Part shown: in pieces, positions 43,998-52,455 of the stretch
How positions within the stretch are numbered: the stretch's first letter is position 1
How the letters are laid out: the number at the start of each line of letters is the position of its first letter
From: Metasolibacillus fluoroglycofenilyticus
Lineage (GTDB): Bacteria; Bacillota; Bacilli; Bacillales_A; Planococcaceae
Length of the DNA stretch: 64,000 nt
Assembly: GCF_003049645.1 (NCBI RefSeq)
Contig: NZ_PYWK01000003.1
Coordinates: 124,001 to 188,000 of the forward strand
Direction of reading: 5' to 3'
Position numbers and translations under genes: made by a program
Notes under the pieces: generated by a model
The model's database searches: none
Told to the model about the DNA's origin: nothing
Seen by the model: the letters and a program-made list of their open reading frames with translations, nothing else

Positions 43998-45170
43998 ATG
44001 TCATTATTCACAAAAGCATCTACAATTTCAGAAGAGATGATTTCGGTTCGTCAACATCTTCATCAGCATCCTGAATTAAGTAATAAGGAATTTGAGACGA
44101 CGAAGCTAGTTGCTAGCTATTTATTAAAATGGGGTATTCCATATACAATTGCAGAAAGTGGCACTGGGGTTGTGGGCTTTATTGAGGCACCCAATGCAAC
44201 AAAAACTTTAGCGCTACGGGCAGATATGGATGCTCTACCTATTTCCGAGGAAACAAACTTACCTTATAAATCTATACACTCAGGTATTATGCATGCCTGC
44301 GGACATGATTTACATACATCTGTATTACTTGGAACAGCGAAAATGCTTATCGATAATCAGCATTTACTGAAGGCGAATATTAAGCTACTGTTCCAACCTG
44401 CTGAGGAAATTATGAGCGGAGCAAAAGAGATGCTACAAGCAGGTGTATTAGAAAATCCAAAAGTTGACGCAGCCATAGCGCTTCATACTTCTCCAGACTT
44501 ATCAGTAGGGGAGATTGGCATTCGTTATGGAGCAATGCTCGCTGCCTGTGATAATATTACCATCACAATTAGAGGTACAGGTGGCCATGCTGCACATCCA
44601 CACAAATCAGTTGACCCTATTTTGATTGCAGGTCATGTACTTACATCCTTACAAACAATTGTAGCAAGGGAAATCCCACCAACAGAGCAAGCTGTTGTTA
44701 CAATTGGGCATATTCAAGGTGGTGAGGCTCACAATATTATTCCAGAAAGCGTTATAATGAAAGGCACAGTTCGTACAACAAACCCAGCCATCAGAGAACA
44801 AATGCCAGCCATTATTGAACGCATTATTCAACATACTGCTGAAAGCATGCGTGGTAATGCGTCCCTACATTATGAACATGGCTGCCCTGCACTTCTATCA
44901 GATGCATCGTTATTGCAATTGTTTGAACAAGTTACGACAGAGCTGTTAGGCGAGAAGCAGGTCGTACATATGCCTGCCCCATCAATGGGAGGCGAGGATT
45001 TTTCTTATATTTTAGAGCAAGTACCAGGCTTCATGTTCAGAATGGGCACAGGCAGCGATAACGAAAATACACGCCGCGCACTGCATAATCATAAAGTAGA
45101 ATTCGAGAACGAAGCCATCCAATACGGCATTGCCGCAATGGTTAATTTTGCGCTAACATACGGAGAGTAA
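43998..45170 (+). CDS. M20-family amidohydrolase
   Basis: 390-aa dinuclear zinc hydrolase of the M20D group (N-acyl-L-amino acid amidohydrolase, N-acetyldiaminopimelate deacetylase, IAA-amino acid hydrolase types). Metal-site segments: RADMDALPI, HACGHDLHTS and FQPAEEIMSGAKEM (metal Glu and catalytic Glu); late segment SMGGEDFSYILEQVPG. A dimerisation lid domain lies about 180-295 with GTGGHAAHPH. AGCGAGGTA precedes the ATG. Next to ddh one may think of DAP metabolism, but with Ddh present the acetylase route is not needed, so a scavenging amidohydrolase is equally likely. Confidence 0.9.
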   Translation: MSLFTKASTISEEMISVRQHLHQHPELSNKEFETTKLVASYLLKWGIPYTIAESGTGVVGFIEAPNATKTLALRADMDALPISEETNLPYKSIHSGIMHACGHDLHTSVLLGTAKMLIDNQHLLKANIKLLFQPAEEIMSGAKEMLQAGVLENPKVDAAIALHTSPDLSVGEIGIRYGAMLAACDNITITIRGTGGHAAHPHKSVDPILIAGHVLTSLQTIVAREIPPTEQAVVTIGHIQGGEAHNIIPESVIMKGTVRTTNPAIREQMPAIIERIIQHTAESMRGNASLHYEHGCPALLSDASLLQLFEQVTTELLGEKQVVHMPAPSMGGEDFSYILEQVPGFMFRMGTGSDNENTRRALHNHKVEFENEAIQYGIAAMVNFALTYGE

Positions 45171-45178
45171 TCCATTAG

Positions 45179-45223
45179 GCCTCTAGCAAACTCACATCCT
45201 AATTTTTAAAGTTTGCCAGAGGC
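45179..45223 (+). terminator. Terminator of the M20 amidohydrolase gene
   Basis: Stem GCCTCTAGCAAACT (45179-45192) with AGTTTGCCAGAGGC (45210-45223), one mismatch, then TCTTCTACT. Located 9 bp after the stop. Confidence 0.75.
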
Positions 45224-45430
45224 TCTTCTACTGAAGTTCCATTAAAATTCGTTTCATCTAAGCCTTCCTTTCGCATATTTTTCAAAATAATAAAAACAGT
45301 CACCCCACAATTTGATGCGCTCTCAAGTGACGAGCCCTAAATTAACTACAAAAAGGAACTTTTTAAAGCCGTTATATAAATTGATTTTTTTTACATAAAC
45401 GGGATAATAGGTTAGGGTGGGAGGTGTTTT

Positions 45431-45958
45431 ATGAAACAGCTTTTAATTTTTATATTTGGAATATCATTTTTAGTTATTGCGGGATGTTCTTACGATGAAA
45501 ACCAAATTTATAGCGGGGAAACATTAAAAATAGGTATCGTCGGGAATGCACCAGATGTCCAAGAAAAAAATATTATTTTTGATGAAATTGAAATTGAACA
45601 ACTAACACAAAAAAATAGAATTTCATCATATGATGCTATTTTTATTACTGAAGAAAATTTGGAAGAAGCGTCTGAGCCCCAATATGCTGATATTTACGAA
45701 AAAGCAGAAATTCCTTTTTTATTTATCAAATCTAAAAAGTCCTATTTTCCATTTATATCGCGTGAACTAAGCTACAAGGATGCAAAAGAAGTAGAAACAC
45801 AAGCATATGCTATACTTTATTTAAAACTACCTAACGGAGAACAATATACCTCTAAATTTAGTTTATATAATAATAAAGAAAGTGCAAAGAATATAGAAAT
45901 AATGTATTCAAGTGTATTTCTTAAAATTGAAGAATTAAAAAAACCGAACTATGACTGA
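45431..45958 (+). CDS. Hypothetical lipoprotein
   Basis: 175-aa lipoprotein with signal and lipobox VIAGC (Cys19). The mature part begins with a strand KIGIVGNAP, like the first strand of a periplasmic-binding or Rossmann-like fold, followed by EKNIIFDEIEIEQLTQ, SSYDAIFITEENLEEAS and IPFLFIKSKKSYFPF. I do not recognise the family. GTGGGAGGTG precedes ATG 45431. It stands alone between terminators. It is AT-rich like its neighbours and shows no sign of truncation. Confidence 0.7.
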   Translation: MKQLLIFIFGISFLVIAGCSYDENQIYSGETLKIGIVGNAPDVQEKNIIFDEIEIEQLTQKNRISSYDAIFITEENLEEASEPQYADIYEKAEIPFLFIKSKKSYFPFISRELSYKDAKEVETQAYAILYLKLPNGEQYTSKFSLYNNKESAKNIEIMYSSVFLKIEELKKPNYD

Positions 45959-46000
45959 AAGACTAAAGAAATTAGTATTTCGTAACATAGTTCGGTTTTT
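45939..46000 (+). terminator. Intrinsic terminator
   Basis: Perfect 15-bp stem AAAAACCGAACTATG (45939-45953) with CATAGTTCGGTTTTT (45986-46000). The first arm overlaps the last codons of the lipoprotein gene. Its symmetry allows it to act also on the convergent cytochrome gene. Confidence 0.88.
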
Positions 46001-46033
46001 CTTGAACCGCAATTTCAAGGTTCTGCCGTTTTA

Positions 46034-46369
46034 TTATTTCAATGTTAAAATATAATCCGCTACAGCTTCTTCGTCGCCTTGCGCTGTATTAGCAGGCATT
46101 GCGCCTTTACCATTTTTTAAAATATCCACAATTTCTTCTTTAGACAATGCGAGACCGTGTAAATTTGGACCCATTCCACCTGTTAAATCGCCACCATGAC
46201 AGCCAATACATTTTGATTTAGCAATACTTTCTCCAGCTGCTACAGTATCTCCTGCTGGCTCATTTGTAGATGTAGATGGCTCTTCCTTCGCCTTATCTCC
46301 CCCACATGCTGCAAGACCAAATACCGCTAACCCTCCTGCTAACAATACGTGCATTAAACGCTTTGTCAT
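46034..46369 (-). CDS. cccB: Cytochrome c-551-like membrane-anchored lipoprotein
   Basis: 111-aa small cytochrome c. Lipobox LAAC (Cys22) gives membrane anchoring on the outside; a linker rich in Glu, Ser, Thr and Pro follows. Heme c is attached at Cys54-x-x-Cys57-His58 (CIGCH), and Met91 in KGAMPA is the likely sixth ligand. This matches CccB of B. subtilis (c-551), which carries electrons to cytochrome oxidases, supporting an aerobic respiratory chain. GAGGTG precedes ATG 46369. No oxidase gene adjoins it. Confidence 0.92.
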   Translation of the reverse strand: MTKRLMHVLLAGGLAVFGLAACGGDKAKEEPSTSTNEPAGDTVAAGESIAKSKCIGCHGGDLTGGMGPNLHGLALSKEEIVDILKNGKGAMPANTAQGDEEAVADYILTLK

Positions 46370-46668
46370 AATAACACCTCATTTTATTTTTTTACCCTAC
46401 ATTAAAACCATAGCATGGCTACAGAAACTACTTCAAGTATAACCCTGTAGAAAAGCTTCTATACATTGTGAACTATGGCAAAATTGTGCCTAGACTTCCT
46501 TTACATCTAACTCTTCCCATTTCTACTTACTATTAAACTTATAATAGAAACTCCTTGTTATTTTCATTAATATCGACCCTATCTTCCAATAATGAATGGC
46601 TATTGCTTTTCACATAAGAGAAAACCCTTTATCATAAAAATAGAAGTATAGAGAGGAGTAGGAATGAA

Positions 46669-48462
46669 ATGAAGAAAAAACATTTTGCAGCAATCATTGC
46701 AGCAACAGCTATTACACCCGCTATTGTCCTACCGACAATGACGTATGCCGAGCAGCCAAACTTTAGTGACATTGTACCTTCAAGCCCTTATGCGAGCGCT
46801 ATCAATCTACTGCATGATAAAGGCGCTATTACAGGTTTTTCTGACAACACATTTCGACCTCAAGAAACTATTACGCGCCAGCATGTATTAGTGGTATTAG
46901 AGCGCTTAATTGAGCTTCCTTCAATTAGAGAAGGAAAAGAATTTACTGATGTATCAGAGAAGCATTCTTATTATGAAACAATCCAAAATGCTTATAAGGC
47001 TGGCTTAATTGATGGACAACCTGATGGTAACTTCAATCCAAACGCACCTATTACTCGTGGGCAAATTGCAAAAATTTTAGTACAAGCATTTGATTTACAA
47101 GCAACCGAAACAACATCTTTTTCAGATGTTCCGAAATCCCATTGGAGCTATCCGTATGTACAGGCATTAAGCAGCAATAATATTACGACCACTTCCAATC
47201 AGTTTCTCTTAAACGAGCCGTTAACACGTGGACAATTCGCTCTGTTTTTAGAAAGAATATTAGCATTAAATGAAATGGAGGAAAGCATATTGCCAATCGG
47301 TCAATGGGCAGGGAAAATTGATATTCCACAAAGCCCACTATCGGTTATTTTACAAATTGATGCAGATGGAAAAGCATATTTTTCTGTACCAGCTCAAGGT
47401 TTAACAAACTATCCCGTTAGCTCACTCACAACTAATAAAGAGCAATTACAGGCGGTTGTCGATATTGCAGGAACGACTATGACCATTGAAGGGAAAATCG
47501 AAGAAGACCGCATTACAGCGAATTTTTCACAAAACGGAATGACCTTCCCTCTTATTTTAACGCCTTATGAGCCGCCTGCTGTCACATACGAGGAACTAGC
47601 AGTCCCTGTTGAAAATGGACGATTAAAAGTTGCATTAGAAATGCCTAAAAATGCGACTGCACAAGTGCCTGTAGCCGTTATTATTGCAGGCTCTGGTCCA
47701 ACAACTAAGGACGGCAACACCGTTATAGGTGAAAACAACAGCTTAAAAATGCTAGCTGAAGGTTTAGCACAGCAAGGCATCGCATCTATTCGCTTTGATA
47801 AACGCGGTGTTGGAGATAATATGGAATTACTTAAAGATGAGGGCGATTTACGCTTTACAAATTACTCACAGGATGTCGAGCAAATTATTGAATTTGTTCA
47901 ACAAGACCCTCGTTTCTCATCGGTCCATTTAATTGGTCATAGTGAAGGTTCATTAGTTGGCATTATCGCTGCGCATACAGCCACAGTTGAATCGCTGACA
48001 TCAATTGCCGGCGCTGGTCGACCAATTGACGAAATTTTGTTTGAACAGCTAGCTGCACAATTGCCAGAGCCATTATTAGAAACGGCTTCAACTATTTTGG
48101 AGCAATTGAAAAAAGGTGAAACGGTAGATAATGTGCCAGAGGATTTATATGCTTTATTCCGCCCATCTGTACAGCCATATTTAATTTCTTGGTTAAAATA
48201 CGACCCAGCAGCTAAACTAGCTGAATTAAAAGTGCCGACATTAATTATTCAAGGAAATAACGATTTACAAATAACAAAAGTAGACGCAGAGCGTTTACAC
48301 ACAGCAAAATCCGATGCAGAGGTTCTCTATTTTGAAACGATGAACCACGTATTAAAGGATGCACCAGCTGACCGCGAAAGTAATCTTGCAACATATGCAA
48401 ACCCTACATTGCCATTAACTGAAGGGCTTGTAGAAAAAATCGCTACATTTATTTTAAAATAA
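46669..48462 (+). CDS. SLH-domain alpha/beta hydrolase (surface esterase)
   Basis: 597-aa secreted two-part protein. Signal peptide with cleavage near TYAEQ (about residue 27). Three SLH repeats follow (about 31-75, 88-135, 147-190; e.g. FSDNTFRPQETITRQHVLVVLERL and QPDGNFNPNAPITRGQIAKILVQAF), which bind pyruvylated wall polymer. A beta-rich linker to about 300 precedes an alpha/beta hydrolase with oxyanion segment IAGSGPTTKDGN, nucleophile Ser425 in GHSEGS, and late Asp/His candidates in IIQGNNDLQ and MNHVLKD. It is thus a cell-surface esterase or peptidase of the YfhM/EstA-like group. GAGGAG lies ten bases before ATG 46669. Confidence 0.9.
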   Translation: MKKKHFAAIIAATAITPAIVLPTMTYAEQPNFSDIVPSSPYASAINLLHDKGAITGFSDNTFRPQETITRQHVLVVLERLIELPSIREGKEFTDVSEKHSYYETIQNAYKAGLIDGQPDGNFNPNAPITRGQIAKILVQAFDLQATETTSFSDVPKSHWSYPYVQALSSNNITTTSNQFLLNEPLTRGQFALFLERILALNEMEESILPIGQWAGKIDIPQSPLSVILQIDADGKAYFSVPAQGLTNYPVSSLTTNKEQLQAVVDIAGTTMTIEGKIEEDRITANFSQNGMTFPLILTPYEPPAVTYEELAVPVENGRLKVALEMPKNATAQVPVAVIIAGSGPTTKDGNTVIGENNSLKMLAEGLAQQGIASIRFDKRGVGDNMELLKDEGDLRFTNYSQDVEQIIEFVQQDPRFSSVHLIGHSEGSLVGIIAAHTATVESLTSIAGAGRPIDEILFEQLAAQLPEPLLETASTILEQLKKGETVDNVPEDLYALFRPSVQPYLISWLKYDPAAKLAELKVPTLIIQGNNDLQITKVDAERLHTAKSDAEVLYFETMNHVLKDAPADRESNLATYANPTLPLTEGLVEKIATFILK

Positions 48463-48481
48463 TAACTAATTATATTAGGGA

Positions 48482-48690
48482 GGGGCGTCCAAAAAGCCGT
48501 GCATAGCCGGCATTTTGGACGTTGGTGATGATGTTTTGGTAAAATGTTTGCTCCTTTAAAATAGAGAGAGCTTTCTTTGAAAATGCTAGAAACACAGGGT
48601 TTAGCGGTGCTTCTCCAAAATGAAAGAGAAGAAGCAAAAATCCCCCTTAACATGCGATTTCTAGACAAAACCCTCTTTTTAGACAGCCCC
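48482..48690 (+). repeat. MITE-like repeat, divergent copy 5
   Basis: Begins GGGGCGTCCAAAAAGCCGTG, left arm hairpin GTCCAAAA...TTTTGGAC followed by GTTGGTGATGATGTTTTGG; ends CTCTTTTTAGACAGCCCC. The interior is diverged from the main group. It follows the SLH-hydrolase stop and probably provides its terminator. Confidence 0.75.
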
Positions 48691-48980
48691 CCTGTGACGA
48701 ATAACCGCAAGAACATTTTTTTAATGGGTATTTAATATTTCAATTTCTATATTAAATATTTGTTAAAAAATCAAACTATATACGCTACTCGCATCAAATA
48801 TTTTGTGGCATTTTTTATAAAAATATATTGGGAGTAATAATAAAGGAAGTGTCTTGAAATAACCGCAGACAGTTCCTTTTTTCTATGTTTTTTGTTTCCG
48901 TTGCGTGCGCAACGCTTGCTGTTGCTGTATTTTTAGGATATGGAAATATACGATGAAAACGTACAAAAAGGAGGTACAAC

Positions 48981-49472
48981 ATGAAGCTAGGAGAAAAAAT
49001 TCGCTTCAGACGAACGGAATTACAGCTAACACAACAACAATTAGCAGACAAAGTATTTGTCACAAGGCAAACAATTTCTAAATGGGAATTAGAAAAAAGT
49101 ATACCTGACACCATCTCATTAAAGCTATTAGAAAATGCCTTAGACACGAAGCTAAGTTCTGTTGATGTTATTACCCAAACGAAAGGAGTGCTGAAAATGA
49201 AATGGCTACAAAATATAATCGGGGTATTTCTTTTTGGTCTTTTATTTTTACCATTTAGAATGGGCGCTGTCTTTATACGAAAAGGATGGTCTAACCCTTT
49301 TATAAGATTTGCCGTCATGCCATTATTTATTGTTATTTATCTACTCTATATTCATTCGCTCAATATGAAAGCTTTTTACCTTATTGTAGGGCTTTCTATT
49401 GTGATTTATTTGATGACGAGTGCTTATTTTTATTCCAATAGTAAAAATGCCAACGCCTATGAAGAAAATTAA
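48981..49472 (+). CDS. XRE-type HTH protein with C-terminal membrane segments
   Basis: 163 aa. Residues 1-60 are a helix-turn-helix of the XRE family (LGEKIRFRRTELQLTQQQLADKVFVTRQTISKWELEKSIPD). The remainder holds about three hydrophobic segments (around 76-95, 107-123 and 129-146), so the DNA-binding domain would be membrane-tethered. AAGGAGGT lies before ATG 48981. This pattern is common in small Bacillus regulators annotated 'helix-turn-helix domain-containing protein' with unknown targets. A degraded membrane-protein-like frame follows and may once have been part of it or a partner. A long minus-strand frame over this gene is a shadow. Confidence 0.78.
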   Translation: MKLGEKIRFRRTELQLTQQQLADKVFVTRQTISKWELEKSIPDTISLKLLENALDTKLSSVDVITQTKGVLKMKWLQNIIGVFLFGLLFLPFRMGAVFIRKGWSNPFIRFAVMPLFIVIYLLYIHSLNMKAFYLIVGLSIVIYLMTSAYFYSNSKNANAYEEN

Positions 49473-49478
49473 TTATAG

Positions 49479-49603
49479 CAACAGTATGTCTCTGCTTATT
49501 TATTGATTAGTATTATCTTTTTACTAATTGGCTTAAATGAAAATTTCACTTTCCTTTTAATCGGGGTTTTATTTATTAGGCTAGGGCTAAAGGAAAGCAA
49601 TAA
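49479..49603 (+). pseudogene. Possible remnant of a small membrane protein
   Basis: An open frame directly after the HTH-membrane gene encodes two hydrophobic stretches (AYLLISIIFLLIGL and FTFLLIGVLFIRLGL) ending LKESNK before it runs into a hairpin repeat. There is no suitable start codon with a ribosome site. It looks like the surviving part of a short two-helix protein or of a longer form of the preceding protein after a frameshift. Confidence 0.25.
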
Positions 49604-49648
49604 AGTGAAGCTTCAATCAGTGGAGGTTTTCCTTATCCCCCACTGATT
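49603..49648 (+). repeat. CTTCAATC hairpin repeat, copy 4
   Basis: AAAGTGAAGCTTCAATCAGTGGAGG with arms CAATCAGTGGAGG (49614-49626) and CCCCACTGATT (from 49637), loop TTTTCCTTATC as in copy 2 (TTTTCCTCAT). Confidence 0.75.
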
Positions 49649-49659
49649 ATTGCGAGATA

Positions 49660-49879
49660 AATAATATCAATGATACCTCGGCTAACTTTAGACCAGATTT
49701 TTTTGAGCTGTTTGTTGGAATTTAACCTAAAACCAACATGTTCTGTGACAACGGTTAATCGACCTGCATCTCGCAAGCCTTTCTGCCCAGTCTGCGACAT
49801 TCACCACCACGCTATCGATACAAAAAACATCTGCTCCTACGGTTACTCGTCGCAGCAAACATTGCTGAAAAAAGTTAAA
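49660..49879. other. Non-coding interval with a short segment shared with 24.47 kb
   Basis: No gene supported. The segment AAACATCTGCTCCTACGGTTACTCGTCGCA (about 49826-49855) is close to AAACAGTTGCTCCTGCGATTACTCGTCGCA at about 24472-24501. Both lie next to a MITE-like repeat copy, so they may be remains of one larger element. Confidence 0.35.
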
Positions 49880-50086
49880 GGAGTTGTCCAAAAAGTCCAT
49901 TTTGTTTTGTCACCGCATTGAAATCAATGTTTTCATCGCTTCCCTTTTACTGAAGGAGTACACTGCTAAAGTCAATGTTCATCCCATTTTAAAAGAGGCG
50001 TTCTCTATTTATATGAATCAACATTTTGTGAAACATCCTCGCTCCTGTCCAAAATGCCGGCTATGCTCGGCTTTTTGGACAGCCCC
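49880..50086 (-). repeat. MITE-like ~205-bp repeat, copy 6
   Basis: Begins GGAGTTGTCCAAAAAGTCCATTTTG and ends GGCTTTTTGGACAGCCCC, which gives the clearest terminal inverted repeat (about 18 bp, GGRGYTGTCCAAAAAGYC). Interior blocks match copies 1, 2 and 4. The 84-codon plus-strand frame across it is part of the repeat, not a gene. Confidence 0.9.
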
Positions 50087-50253
50087 TCACCTATATGAAT
50101 ATTTACATAATCTAAACGCTAGCTTTACACATGAGTAAATCAAAAGAACTGCTTTTCAGACATAATATTCTTTTTTTCGACACTATCTATATTGACAATG
50201 TCCTATTATTACATGATACTAACTTTAAGTTTCAAAGTTTGTCTATGCTTTTA

Positions 50254-50275
50254 TTTGTCGACAAACCTCTATAAT
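50254..50275 (+). promoter_or_regulatory. Palindrome next to -10 of chemoreceptor gene
   Basis: TTTGTCGACAAA (50254-50265), a perfect 12-bp palindrome, ends 4 bp before TATAAT (50270-50275). The -35 is weak. A repressor or activator site upstream of the first chemoreceptor gene is plausible. Confidence 0.35.
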
Positions 50276-50301
50276 ACTGAAATATAAAGGGGGATATTAT
50301 C

Positions 50302-51960
50302 ATGAAAAGCATTAAGAAAAGACTACTTTTTTTCACTTTAGGCCTATTATTAGTTTCCTCAGTTCTCAATGCTAGCCTAGCCGTCTGGATAGTAAACACA
50401 AAGAGTCAGGAAGTACTGATTGAGAAAGCACAAGAACAAGTTTTTGAAATAGCTAAGCAAGCCGAAACGATTCTAAATTCTGAAGCTGATCCTATTCCCG
50501 CATTACAAAAATTTGTAGATACTAAAGTACAGCAGGACAATGTAACGTATGCAATTATTATTGATAAAAATGTTCAAGCTGTCGCGCATAGTGACCTTGA
50601 AAAACTAGGAAAAATATATGAAGACGAATATACAATCAACGGTGCTACTAAAGGTGTAAAGCAATTTACAAGGTGGTATGCAGAAGTTCAAGGTATATGG
50701 ACTTATGATATTATGGAGCCCATTTACAAAAATGGAGAACTGTACGGTGTTATGGATATCGCTGTTCCTGAAAGCGGAATCAAATCTATCGTAGATACAG
50801 TTTTAATTTTTCAAATAATTATCGGTAGTGTTAGCTTTTTAGTTATTGGGGGGCTAATGTGGTGGATTATTGACCGCATCGTTCGAGCATTGAAAAACCT
50901 CGAAGCCACTTTACAGCAAACTGCTAACTTAGATTTCTATGAAAATGCAGAGTTAAATAGACTAGCAAATTATAGAGATGAAATTGGACATATGGCTAAG
51001 GGGATTTCAACAATGCGTTCGGCATTGAGAGATATAACGGTTAATATCCAAGGTACAAGTAATGAGCTAGTTGAATCATCGACTGCACTTTTACAAATTG
51101 CAGACGACACTATGCAAACAACCAATGAAATTAACCTAGCGATTAACGAAATTGCCAACTCTACAGAAGAGCAGGCACATGACACTGAAAAGGGCGCAGA
51201 GCAATTAGACCAACTTTCAAGTAATATTGATCGTGTGATTGAGCATACAGAGAAAATTGCCACAATGACAGCGCATATCGATGACTTAAGCAACCAAGGT
51301 GTAGGCACAGTTCAGCAGCTTTCTATATGGTCAGAAAAAAATCGAGACTCCTCACAGCAAGTTAGTGCTATCGTCCAAGAGGTGGATAAAACATCGTCAG
51401 ACATTTCAAGTATAGTCAATACGATTACAGAAATTGCCTCGCAAACGAATTTACTTGCACTGAATGCATCAATTGAATCTGCTCGTGTCGGTGAAGCAGG
51501 AAAGGGATTTGCGGTTGTTGCAGATGAAATTCGAAAGCTGTCAGAACAAACCTCTAATGCAACTGAGGATATTAAAAATAAAATTACAGCAATTCAAGCT
51601 ATTTCGAAAAGCGCTGTACAAGAAATTAAAACAAGTATTGAAGTCGTTGAGCAAAATGCGAAAGCTGCAACGGATACAAGCGATATTTTCAATACGATTA
51701 AAGCTGCATTAGACGAAACAATTGAGGTCGCTCATGAAGTTCAACATCTTTCAACAGAAATGACTCAAAGCAAGGAGCAAATCATTAGCGTCATTCATAA
51801 TATTTCTGCCTCTGCCGCTGAAACATCTGCTGGCACAGAACAGGTTTCCGCTTCTGCTCAAGAACAACTAAAAAGCATTGAAACGGTATCCGAAAGGGCT
51901 CGCAACTTAAATATAATAGCTGATCAGCTAAGAAAAGAGGTAGAAAAGTTCACATTATAG
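50302..51960 (+). CDS. Methyl-accepting chemotaxis protein (single-Cache type)
   Basis: 552-aa chemoreceptor. TM1 about 8-30, an extracytoplasmic sensor of about 140 residues resembling a single Cache fold ([32 protein letters not shown]), TM2 about 172-194, a HAMP-like linker with [16 protein letters not shown], then the signalling coiled coil. The hairpin tip reads [40 protein letters not shown]; Ser and Val replace the common Ala of [17 protein letters not shown] precedes ATG 50302. The ligand is unknown. A second receptor lies at 56.8 kb. Confidence 0.93.
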   Translation: MKSIKKRLLFFTLGLLLVSSVLNASLAVWIVNTKSQEVLIEKAQEQVFEIAKQAETILNSEADPIPALQKFVDTKVQQDNVTYAIIIDKNVQAVAHSDLEKLGKIYEDEYTINGATKGVKQFTRWYAEVQGIWTYDIMEPIYKNGELYGVMDIAVPESGIKSIVDTVLIFQIIIGSVSFLVIGGLMWWIIDRIVRALKNLEATLQQTANLDFYENAELNRLANYRDEIGHMAKGISTMRSALRDITVNIQGTSNELVESSTALLQIADDTMQTTNEINLAINEIANSTEEQAHDTEKGAEQLDQLSSNIDRVIEHTEKIATMTAHIDDLSNQGVGTVQQLSIWSEKNRDSSQQVSAIVQEVDKTSSDISSIVNTITEIASQTNLLALNASIESARVGEAGKGFAVVADEIRKLSEQTSNATEDIKNKITAIQAISKSAVQEIKTSIEVVEQNAKAATDTSDIFNTIKAALDETIEVAHEVQHLSTEMTQSKEQIISVIHNISASAAETSAGTEQVSASAQEQLKSIETVSERARNLNIIADQLRKEVEKFTL

Positions 51961-52060
51961 CAATTCAAGTTGACGGAAACTGTTTATTATGAAAATATTA
52001 ATTACAAAGGTATTAAATTATGGAAATACTAATCAAACTATTGATATGGAGGAGATTTCA

Positions 52061-52375
52061 ATGAAAAAATTTAAAATGCTATGTATGAGTGTTATTGCAG
52101 TTTTTACTTTAGGAATGCCAGCAACTTTCTCAAATGTTTATGCCTCTGAAAATACAGAGCTAGTAAATGCTCAAGCAATGGACGAAATTTACGTCACAAG
52201 AACAGTACCTAAAACTCATACATCTGCTATGTGGGTGACTGAGACTAGGTATGGAAAAACATACTCAGGCTATATTTATAATGGAGGATTAACAGCTGAC
52301 GGGAACTATTCCGTTTTCGCTGGATATATTAAAGCAGGCCCTATCGTAGAGCCATACATTTTTGAAAATAAATAA
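52061..52375 (+). CDS. Small secreted protein, unknown
   Basis: 104 aa starting at ATG 52061 after GGAGGA. A classical signal peptide with likely cleavage after VYA (residue 28) leaves a mature protein of about 76 residues with many aromatic and Gly residues (AMWVTETRYGKTYSGYIYNGG, NYSVFAGYI) and no Cys. It begins 100 nt after the chemoreceptor stop and ends before a strong bidirectional terminator, so it may be cotranscribed with the receptor. I do not recognise a family; a small bacteriocin-like or wall-associated protein would fit the size, but nothing proves it. Confidence 0.65.
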   Translation: MKKFKMLCMSVIAVFTLGMPATFSNVYASENTELVNAQAMDEIYVTRTVPKTHTSAMWVTETRYGKTYSGYIYNGGLTADGNYSVFAGYIKAGPIVEPYIFENK

Positions 52376-52414
52376 AACTCTCCCCCTTCAGTTGAAATCG
52401 CGATTAATTACGCA

Positions 52415-52453
52415 AAAAGACATGTCTGAAAATAATTTTCAGACATGTCTTTT
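52415..52453. terminator. Bidirectional terminator
   Basis: Near-perfect inverted repeat AAAAGACATGTCTGAAAAT with ATTTTCAGACATGTCTTTT between convergent genes. A-run and T-run on both sides let it work in both directions. Confidence 0.9.
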
Positions 52454-52455
52454 AC

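Noticed and set aside
48327-48716. 129-codon minus-strand frame
   Set aside because: It overlaps the end of the SLH-hydrolase gene and a repeat copy; no ribosome site.
48815-49318. 167-codon minus-strand frame
   Set aside because: It is antisense to a clear XRE HTH gene with a strong ribosome site and has an unlikely composition.
49884-50138. 84-codon plus-strand frame
   Set aside because: It is the translation of repeat copy 6 and matches parts of the frames in other copies.
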